64,000 bases of DNA from the NCBI RefSeq assembly GCF_943733665.1, contig NZ_OX030782.1, positions 888,001 to 952,000 on the forward strand. The letters are read 5' to 3'. Below are positions 35,046 to 44,552 of the stretch, one piece after another. The position numbers and the translations under genes were made by a program. Position 1 is the stretch's first letter, and each line of letters begins with the position of its first letter. The notes beneath the pieces are model-generated. The model was not told the DNA's origin. It made no database searches and worked only from the letters and a program-made list of their open reading frames with translations. This DNA comes from Aquimarina sp. Aq107. GTDB lineage: Bacteria; Bacteroidota; Bacteroidia; Flavobacteriales; Flavobacteriaceae.

Positions 35046-35384
35046 ATGTATTCAAAAGAACTTCTAAAAGGAACGTTATCTGTTATTATTCTTAACCTAT
35101 TATCAGAAAAAGGTAGAATGTATGGTTATGAGATTTTTCAACAAGTAAAAGAACGATCAGATGGTAAAATATTACTAAAGGATGGGTCACTCTATCCTGC
35201 TTTACAGAAAATGAGAAAAGATGGTTTGTTGTCTTGTGAAGAAGAGTATATCGGCAAAAGAGTTAGGAAGTATTATTTGCTTACATCCAAAGGGAAAGAA
35301 GAAAAAGTAAACTATATAGAAGAGCTTAAGGATTTTATGGAAACACTTAATAAAGTTATTTTTCCAAAACTAGATGCTATATGA
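35046..35384 (+). CDS. PadR family transcriptional regulator
   Basis: 112 residues, the minimal PadR winged helix. It shows 'KGTLSVIILNLLSEKGRMYG', 'YEIFQQVKERSDG', 'LKDGSLYPALQKMRKDGLLS' and 'RKYYLLTSKGKEE'. PadR proteins repress membrane-protein or efflux genes until a ligand binds. The stop overlaps the next start (ATGA), so it surely forms an operon with the membrane protein behind it. A palindrome in its promoter suggests autoregulation. Confidence 0.92.
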   Translation: MYSKELLKGTLSVIILNLLSEKGRMYGYEIFQQVKERSDGKILLKDGSLYPALQKMRKDGLLSCEEEYIGKRVRKYYLLTSKGKEEKVNYIEELKDFMETLNKVIFPKLDAI

Positions 35385-35989
35385 AATTGAATAGTGAACA
35401 AGAAAAGAAAATTAAAAATTTTGTTGATAAACAAGGATTTAAACTATTAGAATTACGAGATGATATAGAGGATCATTTATGTTGTGTTGTAGAGAGTGAT
35501 CTTAAGCGAGGAAGAACATTTGATCAATCATTACAAGATGCTATATCAGAATTGGCGCCTAATGGATTAATCGATTTAGAACAAAGAACAATTTTTTTAT
35601 TAAACTCAAAACGAATTATTATGATGAAAAAACTGATGTATTTTATTGGATTTATTGGAGCTTTAACATTAACTGCAGGTATTGTGTTTAAGATATTATG
35701 GTATCCAGGTGCTAACAAACTTTTTATAACAGGATTTCTGTTGTTGTTGTTGATTTTTGTTCCGATGTTAGCTATTGATAGATATAAAGTAGCGATTGCA
35801 AAAACTCTTTCAGAGCGTTTAAAAATTGTTTTAGGTTGTGTTTCTGGTGTTATTGTAGGTTTATCAGGATTGTTTAAATTGATGCATTGGATGGGAGCAG
35901 AGGTGTTATTACTAGCAGGTTCTTTTCTTTTTGTGGTAGGGTATCTTCCATTTTTATTTTTTACAATGTATAAAAAGTCGCTTGCTTAA
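35381..35989 (+). CDS. Membrane protein coupled to PadR regulator
   Basis: 202 residues. Residues 1-80 are cytoplasmic and helical, with 'LLELRDDIEDHLCCVVESDL' recalling the HAAS-type signalling domain that accompanies PadR regulators. Four membrane helices follow (~87-106, ~113-130, ~149-168, ~174-194), with 'FKILWYPGAN' and 'FKLMHWMGAE' as repeated turns between helix pairs. PadR/HAAS pairs are a known sensor arrangement. The signal here is unknown. It starts within the padR stop codon. Confidence 0.8.
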   Translation: MKLNSEQEKKIKNFVDKQGFKLLELRDDIEDHLCCVVESDLKRGRTFDQSLQDAISELAPNGLIDLEQRTIFLLNSKRIIMMKKLMYFIGFIGALTLTAGIVFKILWYPGANKLFITGFLLLLLIFVPMLAIDRYKVAIAKTLSERLKIVLGCVSGVIVGLSGLFKLMHWMGAEVLLLAGSFLFVVGYLPFLFFTMYKKSLA

Positions 35990-36015
35990 GTAAAGTACCT
36001 GAATGTAATATAAAT

Positions 36016-36050
36016 AAAACAACCCTGAAGTATCACTTCAGGGTTGTTTT
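36016..36050. terminator. Bidirectional terminator between PadR operon and secA
   Basis: 15-bp perfect stem (36016-36030 with 36036-36050), five-base loop, A-run on one side and T-run on the other. Confidence 0.9.
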
Positions 36051-36071
36051 ATGTTAAATGTTTTTTGAAAC

Positions 36072-39000
36072 CTACTCGTTTACAAGTACCCATTCTCCTT
36101 TTTCAATTAGAGGAATTGCTTGTTTGTATTTTACAGTTTTGTTTTCACCACTCATTACATGTTTGATAGTAACTTTGTCATTACGTCCAATTTTTGGTTG
36201 TTCTCTAACGATAGTTTCTGTTATCTGAGGGCGTTGTTGCGTTTCTCCTGCAGCTCTGTTTTGGGCAGCACGTTCGTCCATGTTCGGAATTTCTTCTTTA
36301 GAAGTCTCTAAATTGTCTTTTCTTCGTACTTGGCGAGCTTCAGAAATATCTTGCGTGTTGCCTGTTGGTAATTCTCCTTTGAATAAGAAAGAAATAACAT
36401 CTTTATTAACCTCTTCAATCATTACTTTGAATAATTCAAAAGCTTCGAATTTGTAGATCAATAATGGATCTTTTTGTTCATGAACTGCTAATTGTACACT
36501 TTGTTTTAACTCATCCATTTTACGAAGATGTGTTTTCCAAGCGTCATCAATAATTGCTAGCGTGATATTTTTTTCAAAATCAGTGATTAATTGTTTCCCT
36601 TCACTTTCATAAGCTTTTTCAAGGTTAGTAGCCACATTTAAGCTTTTTACTCCATCTGTAAACGGAACTAAAATACGTTCGTATTTGCTAGAAGGATCTT
36701 CGTATACTTGCTTAATAACTGGATATGCAGCTTCTGCATTTCGCTTCATTTTGTCTTGATAGTGCTCATAAGCAGCCTTGTAAACTTCTCCAGCAATCTT
36801 TTGGGTATCCATTTTCTCAAACTCCTCAGCGGTTATAGGGCTGCTCATTGAGAAGTAACGAATTAATTCAAACTCAAAGTTTTTATAATCCTGAGCATTC
36901 TTGTTTGACTCTGTGATCACCTCTGCGGTGTCATAAATCATGTTGGCAAGATCTACACGAAGACGCTCTCCAAACAATGCGTGATAACGACGTTTATATA
37001 CAACTTCACGCTGAGCGTTCATTACATCGTCATATTCTAATAATCGCTTACGAACTCCAAAGTTGTTTTCTTCTACTTTTTTCTGAGCTCTTTCAATGGA
37101 TTTAGAAATCATAGAATGCTGAATTACCTCACCTTCTTTCAGTCCCATTCTATCCATCATTTTAGCAATACGTTCTGATCCAAAAAGACGCATTAAATTG
37201 TCCTCTAAAGAAACATAGAATTGAGAACTACCTGGATCTCCTTGACGACCAGCACGCCCACGTAGCTGTCTGTCTACACGACGAGAATCATGACGTTCTG
37301 TACCTATAATAGCTAAACCACCTGCAGCTTTTACTTCATCAGATAATTTAATATCTGTTCCACGACCTGCCATGTTGGTTGCAATAGTAACTACTCCTGG
37401 ATTACCAGCCTCAGCTACAATATCCGCTTCTTTCTTATGTAGTTTCGCATTCAGTACATTGTGTGGTACTTTACGAATTGTAAGCATTCTACCCAGTAAT
37501 TCCGAAATTTCTACAGAAGTAGTACCAATAAGTACAGGTCTACCAGCTCTTGATAATTCGGTTACTTGTTCGATTACAGCATTGTATTTCTCACGTTTAG
37601 TTTTGTATACTAAATCTTCCATATCTTTTCTAGCGATAGGTCGATTTGTAGGGATTTCTACAACATCCAATTTATATATTTCCCAAAGCTCTCCTGCTTC
37701 TGTAACAGCAGTACCGGTCATACCAGATAACTTTCCATACATACGGAAATAATTCTGTAATGTTACAGTTGCGAAAGTTTGAGTTGCATCTTCAATTTTT
37801 ACATTTTCTTTGGCTTCAATCGCTTGATGTAATCCATCACTATAACGACGTCCATCCATGATACGTCCTGTTTGTTCGTCAACAATTTTTACTTTGTTGT
37901 CCATCACTACATACTCTACATCTTTTTCGAATAAAGAGTATGCTTTTAGTAATTGGCGTAACGTGTGGATACGTTCGCTCTTTACACTATATTCTCTGAA
38001 AAGATCTTCTTTCTTTTCTGCTTCTTCTTCTTTTGGTAACCCAAGATTCTCAATTTTAGCAATTTCCATTCCTATCTGAGGTAGTACAAAGAAATCTGGG
38101 TCATCCTTACCAGAAAGATAATCTACACCTTTGTCAGTGAGATCAATCTGATTGTTCTTTTCTTCTATAACGTAATAGAGATCTGCATCAATTTTATGCA
38201 TCTCTCTATTGTTATCCTGCATATAAAAATTCTCAGTTTTCTGAAGTAACATTTTTACACCTTCTTCACTTAAGAATTTTATTAACGCTTTATTTTTTGG
38301 AATTCCTCTATAGACTTGAAGTAATTTAAACCCTCCATCTTTAGTATTTCCTTCTTTAATAAGTTTTTTAGCTTCTGCTAAGACCGTTGTTAGGTATTTT
38401 TGTTGTACCCCAACAATATCAGCAATTTTTGGTTTTAACTCATTAAATTCGTGGATATCTCCTTTTGGAATAGGTCCGGAAATAATTAATGGAGTACGGG
38501 CATCATCAATTAATACCGAATCAACTTCATCTATGATTGCATAATTATGAGGGCGCTGAACTAAATCTTCTGGCGCATGAGACATATTGTCTCTTAGGTA
38601 ATCAAAACCAAACTCATTATTAGTTCCATAAGTTATATCTGCATTGTAGGCTGCTCTACGTTCTGCAGAATTAGGTCTATGGTTATCGATACATTCCACA
38701 GTTAACCCATGGAATTGAAATATGGGAGCCATCCATTCACTATCACGTCGCGCTAGGTAATCATTAACAGTAACTAGATGAACACCATTACCAGATAATG
38801 CATTAAGATATACAGGTAATGTAGCTACTAAGGTTTTACCTTCTCCGGTTTGCATTTCTGCAACTTTTCCTTCGTGTAAAGCAATACCACCAATCAGCTG
38901 TACATCATAGTGTATCATATCCCATTTTACTTCTTTACCAGCTGCATCCCAACTTGTAGACCAGATCGCTTGGTCTCCATCAAGATTAATATGATCTCTT

Positions 39001-39428
39001 GTTCCAGAAAGTTCACGATCATAAGCTGTAGCTTCTACTGTGATAGTATCATTTTCTGCAAATCTCTTAGCAGTTTCTTTTACAACCGCAAAAGCTTCAG
39101 GTAAGATTTCGTTTAAAATTTTTTCTGTTGCTTCATAAGCATCTTTCTTTAGTTTGTCGATCTCACCATAGATATCTTCTTTTCTGTCAATATCCTCTGT
39201 AGCGTCCGCTTCTTCTTTAAGGGAATCAATTTTAGCATTGATATCAGCACGGGCTTCATTTATGGTGTTTTTGAATTCTACGGTTTTGGCACGTAATTCA
39301 TTGTCAGAAAGAGAAGCGACACCTTGCGCTGCTTTTTTTATTAACTCAACCTTTGGTTGGATTTCTTTTATATCTTTTTTGGATTTATCTCCAACAAATA
39401 CTTTTAATACAGAATCTAAAACTCCCAT
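36072..39428 (-). CDS. secA: Preprotein translocase ATPase SecA
   Basis: 1118 residues, long as usual in Bacteroidetes. Walker A lies in '[18 protein letters not shown]', Walker B in '[18 protein letters not shown]', and helicase motifs in 'GMTGTA', '[12 protein letters not shown]' and '[11 protein letters not shown]'. It drives export of unfolded proteins through SecYEG, the first step for every signal-peptide protein in this window, T9SS cargo included. The C-terminus has no Cys-rich zinc motif and ends '[12 protein letters not shown]', as in related species. An insertion with '[20 protein letters not shown]' lies in the first nucleotide-binding fold. Confidence 0.98.
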   Translation of the reverse strand: MGVLDSVLKVFVGDKSKKDIKEIQPKVELIKKAAQGVASLSDNELRAKTVEFKNTINEARADINAKIDSLKEEADATEDIDRKEDIYGEIDKLKKDAYEATEKILNEILPEAFAVVKETAKRFAENDTITVEATAYDRELSGTRDHINLDGDQAIWSTSWDAAGKEVKWDMIHYDVQLIGGIALHEGKVAEMQTGEGKTLVATLPVYLNALSGNGVHLVTVNDYLARRDSEWMAPIFQFHGLTVECIDNHRPNSAERRAAYNADITYGTNNEFGFDYLRDNMSHAPEDLVQRPHNYAIIDEVDSVLIDDARTPLIISGPIPKGDIHEFNELKPKIADIVGVQQKYLTTVLAEAKKLIKEGNTKDGGFKLLQVYRGIPKNKALIKFLSEEGVKMLLQKTENFYMQDNNREMHKIDADLYYVIEEKNNQIDLTDKGVDYLSGKDDPDFFVLPQIGMEIAKIENLGLPKEEEAEKKEDLFREYSVKSERIHTLRQLLKAYSLFEKDVEYVVMDNKVKIVDEQTGRIMDGRRYSDGLHQAIEAKENVKIEDATQTFATVTLQNYFRMYGKLSGMTGTAVTEAGELWEIYKLDVVEIPTNRPIARKDMEDLVYKTKREKYNAVIEQVTELSRAGRPVLIGTTSVEISELLGRMLTIRKVPHNVLNAKLHKKEADIVAEAGNPGVVTIATNMAGRGTDIKLSDEVKAAGGLAIIGTERHDSRRVDRQLRGRAGRQGDPGSSQFYVSLEDNLMRLFGSERIAKMMDRMGLKEGEVIQHSMISKSIERAQKKVEENNFGVRKRLLEYDDVMNAQREVVYKRRYHALFGERLRVDLANMIYDTAEVITESNKNAQDYKNFEFELIRYFSMSSPITAEEFEKMDTQKIAGEVYKAAYEHYQDKMKRNAEAAYPVIKQVYEDPSSKYERILVPFTDGVKSLNVATNLEKAYESEGKQLITDFEKNITLAIIDDAWKTHLRKMDELKQSVQLAVHEQKDPLLIYKFEAFELFKVMIEEVNKDVISFLFKGELPTGNTQDISEARQVRRKDNLETSKEEIPNMDERAAQNRAAGETQQRPQITETIVREQPKIGRNDKVTIKHVMSGENKTVKYKQAIPLIEKGEWVLVNE

Positions 39429-39618
39429 GATTTATGGTTATGTGTTTTTAATGAGATTTAATTTTAAAGTGAAATCAACTTGTTTTTCCTTTAAAAAAAG
39501 GTAACGTTAAGTGTAACTTCAAATCTTCGAATCTATTGTAATCTCTATACCTCAAAGGCATTATTATACAATGCTCCACAGGCTATTTGATAGCTAGTGA
39601 AGGTGGCGTAATTTACGC

Positions 39619-39645
39619 AAAAAAAAAGCCTCTTGCGAGACTTTT
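39619..39645 (-). terminator. Terminator of the DUF2795 gene
   Basis: Read on the minus strand: AAAAGTCTC-GCAA-GAGGCTTTT followed by a T-run. 9-bp stem with one G-U pair, 21 bases after the stop. Confidence 0.8.
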
Positions 39646-39665
39646 AATACTATTTAAATATTTTT

Positions 39666-39887
39666 TTAATATTCATCCTCATTCCAAAGATAATCTTCGT
39701 CAGTTGGATAATCTGGCCATATTTCTTCTATAGAATCATACGAATCTCCTTCATCTTCAATTGATTGTAGGTTTTCCACAACCTCTAGCGGTGCTCCCGT
39801 ACGAATTGCATAGTCAATTAACTCATCTTTGGTTGCTGGCCAAGGTGCATCACTTAAATAAGATGCTAATTCTAAAGTCCAATACAT
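39666..39887 (-). CDS. DUF2795 domain protein
   Basis: 73 residues. 'LELASYLSDAPWPATKDELI' and 'DYAIRTGAPLEVVENLQSI' are the DUF2795 core, followed by an acidic tail rich in Asp, Glu and Tyr. The family is small, cytoplasmic and of unknown function, common in Flavobacteria. It has its own terminator. The secA gene downstream on the same strand probably has a separate promoter in the 237-bp gap. Confidence 0.88.
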   Translation of the reverse strand: MYWTLELASYLSDAPWPATKDELIDYAIRTGAPLEVVENLQSIEDEGDSYDSIEEIWPDYPTDEDYLWNEDEY

Positions 39888-40027
39888 ATGCTTACTGGTT
39901 TAATTTTTTTGCAAAAATAATTTTTTAGTTTAAAAAGTCAAGTAAAAAATTAATTATTTCAACAATAATTATAAGAACGTGATTTTTCGGGTATTACCCT
40001 TAACTTATTTTTAAGCTTTTTTGAGCA

Positions 40028-40603
40028 CTAAGAATTTTTTTGAGGAATCCATTGTATCTCGTTTGCTTGTAAATCGTAGGACAACTTTCGTGCCAGTACA
40101 AATAGGTAGTCAGATAGTCGGTTTAAATACTGTAAAGTTGTTGCTTCAAAGGGCTCTAATTCATATAATGCTGTCGCTAAACGCTCAGCCCTTCTGCATA
40201 CACAGCGGGCAATGTGACAGAATGACACTGTTTGGTGTCCTCCTGGTAATACAAAATGAGTCATTGGAGGTAAAGATTCGTTCATCCGATCTATTTCAGT
40301 TTCTAATAGTGTTATATCTTCTATGGAAATAGTAGGGATGTTTAGCCTTTTTTGTCCATTTTTTAATGTTGCTTTTTCTGGATCTGTCGCTAAAACGGCA
40401 CCTACAGTAAATAATTTGTCCTGAATAGTCACTAATACAGTTTTGCTTAACTCATCTATTTGCTGATCTCTTATTAAACCGATATGCGAGTTTAATTCAT
40501 CCACAGTCCCATAGCTGTCAATACGAATATGATGTTTAGGGACTCTGGTGCCACCAAATAATGCGGTAGTGCCTTTATCACCTGTCTTTGTGTATATCTT
40601 CAT
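40028..40603 (-). CDS. Cob(I)alamin adenosyltransferase, PduO type
   Basis: 191 residues. It starts 'MKIYTKTGDKGTTALFGGTR' with 'DSYGTVDELNSHIG', and the C-terminal half shows 'MTHFVLPGG', 'HIARCVCRRAER' and 'LNRLSDYLFVLAR'. These are the full set of PduO signatures. It transfers adenosyl from ATP to cob(I)alamin, making the cofactor of methylmalonyl-CoA mutase, which MeaB (21.7 kb) protects. Its start lies inside the preceding small membrane-protein gene (26-bp overlap), so it is the third gene of a tight operon. Confidence 0.95.
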   Translation of the reverse strand: MKIYTKTGDKGTTALFGGTRVPKHHIRIDSYGTVDELNSHIGLIRDQQIDELSKTVLVTIQDKLFTVGAVLATDPEKATLKNGQKRLNIPTISIEDITLLETEIDRMNESLPPMTHFVLPGGHQTVSFCHIARCVCRRAERLATALYELEPFEATTLQYLNRLSDYLFVLARKLSYDLQANEIQWIPQKNS

Positions 40604-40721
40604 CTCTTTTTTGTTGATTATCTTTTTTATATTTTGAAATATCTTTTTTCGCCTTATTTACATTTAAATAAACAAAGATTCCTCCGATTAATACAGCGGT
40701 CCAAAACCAAGGAAATTTCAT
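40578..40721 (-). CDS. 47-residue membrane protein upstream of adenosyltransferase
   Basis: It starts 'MKFPWFWTAVLIGGIFVYLN' with one membrane helix (~5-20), then a strongly basic/polar tail of Lys, Asp and Gln to 'DIHKDR'. It has an ATGA overlap with the gene before it and a 26-bp overlap with the gene after it, which supports real translation. No family is recognised. It may be a small envelope protein or an accessory of an unknown complex. Confidence 0.6.
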   Translation of the reverse strand: MKFPWFWTAVLIGGIFVYLNVNKAKKDISKYKKDNQQKRDEDIHKDR

Positions 40722-40882
40722 TTTTTCTTCTTTTTGAAATAATTCTTCCTAAAATCTCTTGTCGAGCGATCATATAATTTTTTTTTATTTCTACCAGAAT
40801 TCCATCGCACTACAAAAAACAGTAATGCTATTCCAATAATAACTAAAACTAACTGGGTTTCTTCAGATAGAGCATCAAACAT
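40718..40882 (-). CDS. 54-residue membrane protein
   Basis: It starts 'MFDALSEETQLVLVIIGIAL' with one membrane helix (~11-25, running on to 'LLFFVV'), then a basic tail ending in a run of Lys. Its stop codon overlaps the start of the 47-residue gene (ATGA), so the two are translationally coupled. Both share the plan of a short outside end, one helix and a basic inside tail. It is the first gene of the adenosyltransferase operon. The function is unknown. Confidence 0.6.
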   Translation of the reverse strand: MFDALSEETQLVLVIIGIALLFFVVRWNSGRNKKKLYDRSTRDFRKNYFKKKKK

Positions 40883-41048
40883 GATTTCTTCTTTTGCAGT
40901 AAATGTAATAAATAGCTATGAGTATTTTAGTAATGGAATTTATGAGTATTTGTACAGATTAGTGTTAAGCTGATTGTTAAATGTTAAGTAAGAACTTAAG
41001 TTGTTATCGTATTACCTAAGAAACAAGTAAACTCAAATAGTATTTTAT

Positions 41049-41056
41049 TACATTTG
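41049..41056 (+). promoter_or_regulatory. -7 element of recR, near-leaderless
   Basis: TACATTTG matches TAnnTTTG and ends 7 bases before the ATG at 41064, so the leader is near zero. Confidence 0.5.
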
Positions 41057-41063
41057 TATCGCT

Positions 41064-41684
41064 ATGGAATTTTCGTCAAAATTATTGGAAAATGCAGTGT
41101 ATGAAATGTCTCAATTACCTGGAATAGGTAAAAGAACTGCATTACGATTAGTTTTACATCTTTTAAGACAACCAGAAACGCAAACACAGCATTTGGTAAA
41201 AGCGTTAGGTACGTTAAGAGAAGATGTGAAGTTTTGTAAAAACTGTCATAGTATTAGTGATGTAGAAATATGCGATATCTGCAGTAATCCTAATAGGACT
41301 CAAGATATTATTTGTGTGGTAGAAGATATTAGAGATGTTATGGCGATTGAGAGTACTAGTCAGTATAGAGGTTTATATCATGTTTTGGGTGGAAAAATTA
41401 GCCCAATGGATGGTATTGGTCCCCAAGATCTTAAAATCCATACATTAGTGGAAAAAGTAAAATCTGGAGCAGTAAAGGAGTTGATTTTTGCTTTAAGTGC
41501 TACTATGGAAGGTGATACTACGAATTTTTATATTTATAAGCAGTTGGAAGGTGTTGATATTAAAATAGCTACTATCGCTAGAGGAATAGGTGTAAATGAC
41601 GAGTTAGAATATGCCGATGAGGTTACTTTAGGAAGAAGTATTATTAATAGAATTCCTTTTGAAAACGCTTTAAAGAGTTCCTAA
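41064..41684 (+). CDS. recR: Recombination protein RecR
   Basis: 206 residues. An HhH-like start '[20 protein letters not shown]' is followed by the four-Cys zinc finger '[16 protein letters not shown]' (~58-73) and a Toprim domain with '[20 protein letters not shown]' and '[15 protein letters not shown]'. It loads RecA at gaps together with RecF and RecO. The glycosyltransferase gene begins 27 bp after its stop, so they may be co-transcribed. Confidence 0.97.
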   Translation: MEFSSKLLENAVYEMSQLPGIGKRTALRLVLHLLRQPETQTQHLVKALGTLREDVKFCKNCHSISDVEICDICSNPNRTQDIICVVEDIRDVMAIESTSQYRGLYHVLGGKISPMDGIGPQDLKIHTLVEKVKSGAVKELIFALSATMEGDTTNFYIYKQLEGVDIKIATIARGIGVNDELEYADEVTLGRSIINRIPFENALKSS

Positions 41685-41711
41685 TCTGTTTCATTTTTAA
41701 AATTTGACCCT

Positions 41712-42839
41712 CTGAAATTATCTGTAGTCATCCTTAATTACAATGTTCGTTATTTTTTAGAACTATGCATTTTAAGCGTTCAGAAAGCTGTAACTGATCT
41801 AAATGCAGAGATTATTGTTGTTGATAATAATTCTTCTGATGATAGTTGTGTTATGGTCAAAGAACGTTTTCCTAATATACTTTTAGTAGAAAATAATGAT
41901 AATGTTGGGTTTGCAAGGGCTAACAATCAAGGAGTTGATTTAGCAAAAGGTGAATATATTTGTATCCTAAATCCAGACACTGTAGTAGCTGAAGATACGT
42001 TTGTAAATATTATTTCGACATCAGAAAAGTTAATTCATATGGGCATGTTAGGCCCAAAACTTATTGATGGTACTGGTAATTTCCTTCCAGAAAGTAAAAG
42101 AAATGTGCCATCTCCATTAACTTCTTTTCGACGATTGTTTGGTGTTAAATTGGGTAAAGTAAAAAATTACTATGCAGATCATATACCTGAAACTGGAATT
42201 GCAGCTGTTGATATTTTAGTTGGGGCTTTTGTTTTAGTAAGAAAAAAAGACTACAAGTCAGTAAAAGGTTTTGATGAAGATTATTTTATGTATGGAGAGG
42301 ATATTGATCTCTCATATAAAATGAAAAAGAAAGGATTACAAAACTACTATATAGGAACAATTCCTGTAATTCATTATAAAGGCGAAAGTACAGATCGTAA
42401 CGCAGAATACATAAAACGTTTTTATGGAGCAATGCGATTGTTTTATAGAAAACACTTTAAGAGTAATTGGTTCTTGGATTTCATTGTATCTATCGGAATA
42501 CGTTTGACTTCTATAATTCAGTCGTTTAAAAGCTATCATAAAGAAAAACGCGTGATTGATACTTGTTATTTAGTATCCGAGAATCATAGTTTGAAGAAGC
42601 GGCTTAGTGAGGTACTGCAAAAAGAAGTGAAGTTTATTTCATTGGAAGCTGTAAAGAATTTGGGATATACTAATAACGAGCTTATCTTTGACAACGAGTT
42701 ACTAAGTTTTGGTGAAATTATAAAAGAAATGCAAGTTTTGAGAAAATCAAATATGACCTTTAAGATTAAACCAGCTGGATGTGATTTTATATTAGGAAGT
42801 GATTTTAGTGATGGAAAAGGGGAAGTAATCACTTTTTAA
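41712..42839 (+). CDS. Family 2 glycosyltransferase (apparent CTG start)
   Basis: 375 residues if started at CTG 41712. The first in-frame ATG is at 41853, which would remove the first strand and the nucleotide-binding Asp region of the GT-A fold. The upstream frame reads 'KLSVVILNYNVRYFLELC' straight after the CTG, the canonical start of this family. The nearest upstream stop is at 41682 and no ATG, GTG or TTG lies between in this frame. Motifs: 'IIVVDNNSSDDS', 'ILNPDTVV' and 'YGEDIDLSYKMKKKGL'. It probably transfers sugars for surface polysaccharide or lipid. The C-terminal ~120 residues are an extension I do not recognise. Confidence 0.85.
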   Translation: MKLSVVILNYNVRYFLELCILSVQKAVTDLNAEIIVVDNNSSDDSCVMVKERFPNILLVENNDNVGFARANNQGVDLAKGEYICILNPDTVVAEDTFVNIISTSEKLIHMGMLGPKLIDGTGNFLPESKRNVPSPLTSFRRLFGVKLGKVKNYYADHIPETGIAAVDILVGAFVLVRKKDYKSVKGFDEDYFMYGEDIDLSYKMKKKGLQNYYIGTIPVIHYKGESTDRNAEYIKRFYGAMRLFYRKHFKSNWFLDFIVSIGIRLTSIIQSFKSYHKEKRVIDTCYLVSENHSLKKRLSEVLQKEVKFISLEAVKNLGYTNNELIFDNELLSFGEIIKEMQVLRKSNMTFKIKPAGCDFILGSDFSDGKGEVITF

Positions 42840-42929
42840 AGAAACTTTAGTAAATAAAAATTAATTTAAGAGCTTAACTTTTATTAATTTCGCAAAAAAC
42901 ATAACTAATAAATACCTTTGATTAAGAAT

Positions 42930-44264
42930 ATGGCAAAATTTGAGCTTAAACTTCCGAAGATGGGTGAAAGTGTTGCAGAGGCAACAATAACAACTTGGTT
43001 AAAAGAGGTTGGAGATACTATCGAAATGGACGATGCAGTATTAGAGATTGCTACGGATAAAGTAGATAGCGAAGTCCCTTGCGAGGTAGAAGGTGTGTTG
43101 GTTGAAAAACTTTTTGAAGTAGATGATGTAGTAAAAGTTGGTCAAACAATTGCTATTATCGAAATTGAAGGAGAGGGTAGTGCAAATACTACTCCAGAAG
43201 AAAGTAAAGAAGAAATAGCTCCTGCAACTGCAGAAGTGATTGAAACAGAGATTACTGCCGTGACAGAGACGGTTGTTGCAAAAGCTGATTTTTCCGAAAG
43301 TTCTAAGTTTTATTCTCCATTAGTTAAAAATATAGCTGCGGCAGAAGGAATTTCTGTAGCAGAATTAGAAAATATATCTGGAACTGGAAAAGATGGTAGA
43401 GTTACTAAAAATGATATCTTACAGTTTGTAGAAGATAGAAAAGCTGGTAAAACTGCGACTCCTGCATCACCAGTATTAAAAGAACAAAAAAATACTCCTG
43501 CAGCACGAGCTAAGAAAACGGATGCTCCCAAAGCTACACCAGTAGTTGCATCGGGAGAAGATGAGATTATAGAAATGACCAGAATGGGGAAATTGATTTC
43601 GCATCATATGGTAGATTCTGTACAAACTTCTGCACACGTACAATCGTTTATCGAGGCAGATGTAACTAACATCTGGAACTGGAGAAAGAAGGTGAAAGGT
43701 GATTTTATGAAGAGAGAAGGAGAAAACTTAACCTTTACTCCAATCTTTATGGAAGCTGTAGCAAAAGCCATCAGAGATTTTCCAATGATTAATATTTCTG
43801 TTTCTGGAGATACAATCATTAAAAAGAAAAATATTAATCTAGGAATGGCAGCTGCCTTAGCAGATGGTAATTTAATTGTTCCAGTAATTAAGAATGCAGA
43901 TCAGCTAAACTTAGTTGGAATGACCAAAGCAGTGAATGATTTGGCAAACCGAGCGCGTAATAATGCACTAAAACCAGATGATATTCAAGGAGGAACTTAT
44001 ACAGTTACCAACGTAGGGACTTTTGGTAGTATTATGGGAACGCCAATTATTAATCAGCCACAAGTTGCTATTTTAGCGTTAGGAGCTATTCGTAAGGTGC
44101 CGGCTGTGATTGAAACTCCTGATGGAGATTTTATTGGTATTCGTTATAAAATGTTCTTATCACATTCTTATGACCATAGAGTTGTAAATGGTGCTCTTGG
44201 AGGACAATTTGTGCAACGAGTAAAGGACTATCTCGAAGCGTTTGATGTAAATAGAGAGTTTTAA
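42930..44264 (+). CDS. 2-oxoacid dehydrogenase E2 component (dihydrolipoyl acyltransferase)
   Basis: 444 residues from the ATG at 42930. An in-frame TTG four codons upstream is unlikely. The lipoyl domain (~1-78) has the lipoyl-Lys in 'EIATDKVDSEVP'. An Ala/Glu/Thr-rich linker leads to the peripheral-subunit-binding domain ('YSPLVKNIAAAEGISVAELE', ~130-170), then the acyltransferase domain (~215-444). The active-site motif, normally HxxxDG, reads 'HRVVNG' here, with Asn in place of Asp. It forms the core of a branched-chain or pyruvate-type dehydrogenase complex. E1 and E3 are not in the window. Confidence 0.93.
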   Translation: MAKFELKLPKMGESVAEATITTWLKEVGDTIEMDDAVLEIATDKVDSEVPCEVEGVLVEKLFEVDDVVKVGQTIAIIEIEGEGSANTTPEESKEEIAPATAEVIETEITAVTETVVAKADFSESSKFYSPLVKNIAAAEGISVAELENISGTGKDGRVTKNDILQFVEDRKAGKTATPASPVLKEQKNTPAARAKKTDAPKATPVVASGEDEIIEMTRMGKLISHHMVDSVQTSAHVQSFIEADVTNIWNWRKKVKGDFMKREGENLTFTPIFMEAVAKAIRDFPMINISVSGDTIIKKKNINLGMAAALADGNLIVPVIKNADQLNLVGMTKAVNDLANRARNNALKPDDIQGGTYTVTNVGTFGSIMGTPIINQPQVAILALGAIRKVPAVIETPDGDFIGIRYKMFLSHSYDHRVVNGALGGQFVQRVKDYLEAFDVNREF

Positions 44265-44278
44265 GAAATACTATAATT

Positions 44279-44327
44279 TATAAATAAAAAAAACCGCATA
44301 ATACATATGCGGTTTTTTTTATTTATA
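44279..44327. terminator. Strong bidirectional terminator after E2 gene
   Basis: 22-bp perfect stem (44279-44300 with 44306-44327), 5-nt loop, eight A and eight T in the arms around CCGCATA / TATGCGG. Confidence 0.9.
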
Positions 44328-44552
44328 ATATTTAATTACTACCAAGATGTTTTGATTAGAAGACATATAAACGTGTTAGTTCTTGAAATACTCCTATTCC
44401 CTATATTCTGTTTTTATACAATAGATGTTGTATTTAGGGATTAAAGAAAATGTGATAAAATATTAATACAATAAATGCATATAATAGGGTAACATTTTCC
44501 TTCTAAATGATACATATGTTAAACTCTAATAAATATTTAAATTTTAAAATGT

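Noticed and set aside
37372..37752. 126-codon plus-strand frame in secA
   Set aside because: Antisense to invariant SecA motifs. Composition is Ser/Val-rich as expected for reverse-complement coding. No other evidence.
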